Shown: one piece after another, positions 13,612 to 14,258 of the stretch
Numbering within the stretch: the stretch's first letter is position 1
Layout of the letters: each line of letters starts with the position of its first letter
NCBI GenBank assembly: GCA_029747585.1
Contig: JAPEVF010001078.1
Span: forward strand, 1 to 14,258
DNA from: Pleurotus djamor
Lineage: Eukaryota; Basidiomycota; Agaricomycetes; Agaricales; Pleurotaceae
Direction: 5' to 3'
Length of the DNA stretch: 14,258 bases
The notes under the pieces: generated by a model
The model's database searches: none
Seen by the model: only the letters and a program-made list of their open reading frames with translations
What the model was told of the DNA's origin: nothing
Translations under genes and position numbers: made by a program

Positions 13612-14258
13612 CTAGAAGTCAATGAAGGACATCCCCTTCTTTCGTTCCTTCCTCGAGTCGTCGCTCTTCCTTTCACGCCTCTCCACACCTCCCAGCTCCC
13701 GTTCGAAATCCAGATCAAAATCCATGAACGTCAATGACTCAAGCCGCAGCTCGAGTCGTGGTGGGCGTTCAGGTTGAGCTTCGGGTTGTTTCCGGGAAGT
13801 TTTACGTCTTCGATGTGGCGGGGGTTGTGGTTGAGTATGTAATTGTGGTTGTGATTGGGAGGCGTGCATGTAGGTGGAAAGGGAGGTAGTATGAAGTGGT
13901 GGTGGTTGTACAGATCTCGTTCGCGTTGAAGTAGATTTCGACGAAGACGAGGGGGTCAGATGGATCCACGAAGAGCCCGCAGAGACGTCCCTTCCTCTTC
14001 CTGAACGAGAACGCGGATAAACAGGTGATGGAGGCGGTGATGACGAAGACAAAGGGAGCGGAGAGATAATATCCATCTGTTCATCAGCCTCATCTTCCTC
14101 TACGTCCGCCCCATTTCCGCCATCATCATCATCATCATCATCAACCTCGTATTCATCGTCGTCATCATCATCTGACCAAGCACTGCTCAACCCGCCCATA
14201 CCACCAGACGAAGAAGTAGAAGCAGATGATGTTGATGAAGAAGCTGAATGAAAACTAG
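13612..14258 (-). CDS. C-terminal part of an unrecognised acidic, Ser/Pro-rich protein
   Basis: I do not recognise this protein. On the minus strand an open frame of 214 codons runs from the right window edge to the TAG at 13614-13612; there is no stop before the edge, so the N-terminus lies outside. A Met at 14199 is a possible internal start, but a Ser-rich stretch continues upstream in frame, so I treat the gene as truncated. Order from the edge inward: Ser/Thr-rich stretch; two aspartate runs (SDDDDDDEYE and VDDDDDDDGG); further acidic residues; Ser/Pro-rich linker; Gln/Pro/His-rich stretch; basic RRRKTSRK; then a mixed, perhaps helical tail with LTFMDFDLDFERELGG and a Lys/Arg-rich end. 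The composition suggests an intrinsically disordered nuclear or regulatory protein. Function is unknown; an intron within the span cannot be excluded. Confidence 0.6.
   Translation of the reverse strand, partial: SFHSASSSTSSASTSSSGGMGGLSSAWSDDDDDDEYEVDDDDDDDGGNGADVEEDEADEQMDIISPLPLSSSSPPPSPVYPRSRSGRGRDVSAGSSWIHLTPSSSSKSTSTRTRSVQPPPLHTTSLSTYMHASQSQPQLHTQPQPPPHRRRKTSRKQPEAQPERPPRLELRLESLTFMDFDLDFERELGGVERRERKSDDSRKERKKGMSFIDF
14121..14141. repeat. (CAT)7 microsatellite within the minus-strand gene
   Basis: Seven perfect CAT units encode the second aspartate run (GAT codons, or ATG/TGA in other frames) of the minus-strand protein. A second ATC/GTC-rich tract at 14155-14172 encodes the first run. 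Length is likely to vary between alleles in steps of one Asp. Confidence 0.85.

Noticed and set aside
13257..13718. 153-codon hydrophobic minus-strand frame that might be a membrane protein
   Set aside because: It overlaps the end of the acidic gene in another frame; its Phe/Leu/Ser content follows from T-rich 3' sequence. A transcript with a start near 13718 would reopen the question.

Overview
The window looks like nuclear DNA from a wood- or litter-decaying basidiomycete (Agaricomycetes). It carries two intron-dense class II secreted heme peroxidases of the versatile peroxidase type. Introns are 49-68 nt with GT/AG ends, and the genes have core-promoter TATA boxes rather than ribosome binding sites. 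The gene architecture (16 exons, mature chain of 331 residues) is what I recall for Pleurotus-type versatile peroxidases, but a species cannot be named from this alone.

Layout. (1) 1-1772, + strand: a versatile peroxidase (VP-A) cut by the left window edge inside its second exon. (2) 1773-3509: a 1.7 kb spacer with a perfect 8-bp hairpin and no convincing gene. (3) 3510-5572, + strand: a complete second versatile peroxidase (VP-B) with an inverted CCAAT box, a TATA box and 16 exons. (4) 5573-6036: short spacer. (5) 6037-7363, + strand: TATA box plus a two-exon gene for an unrecognised 394-residue protein with one membrane segment, an acidic middle and a Pro/Ser/Arg-rich tail. (6) about 7.4-13.2 kb: a long gene-poor stretch with scattered simple repeats, one 14-bp palindrome and at most weak, possibly decayed coding stretches. 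(7) 13612-14258, - strand: the C-terminal part of an unrecognised acidic/Ser-rich, probably intrinsically disordered protein, cut by the right edge.

How they fit together. VP-A and VP-B lie head to tail 1.85 kb apart and share all 14 comparable intron positions, including an 8-nt and a 10-nt micro-exon. By my hand alignment they are about 79% identical over some 313 residues, so they are tandem duplicates. Both keep the Mn(II) site (Glu36, Glu40, Asp175), the surface catalytic tryptophan (Trp164) and the heme pocket. Both should therefore oxidise Mn(II) and also attack lignin-type aromatics directly. VP-A differs next to the distal calcium loop: it has a two-residue insertion that appears to come from a shifted splice donor, and a His where VP-B has the distal-pocket Pro76. 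I see no link in function between the peroxidases and the two unrecognised genes.

I did not find a convincing, previously undescribed multi-gene system. The most specific leads are the divergent distal side of VP-A and the conserved micro-exons.
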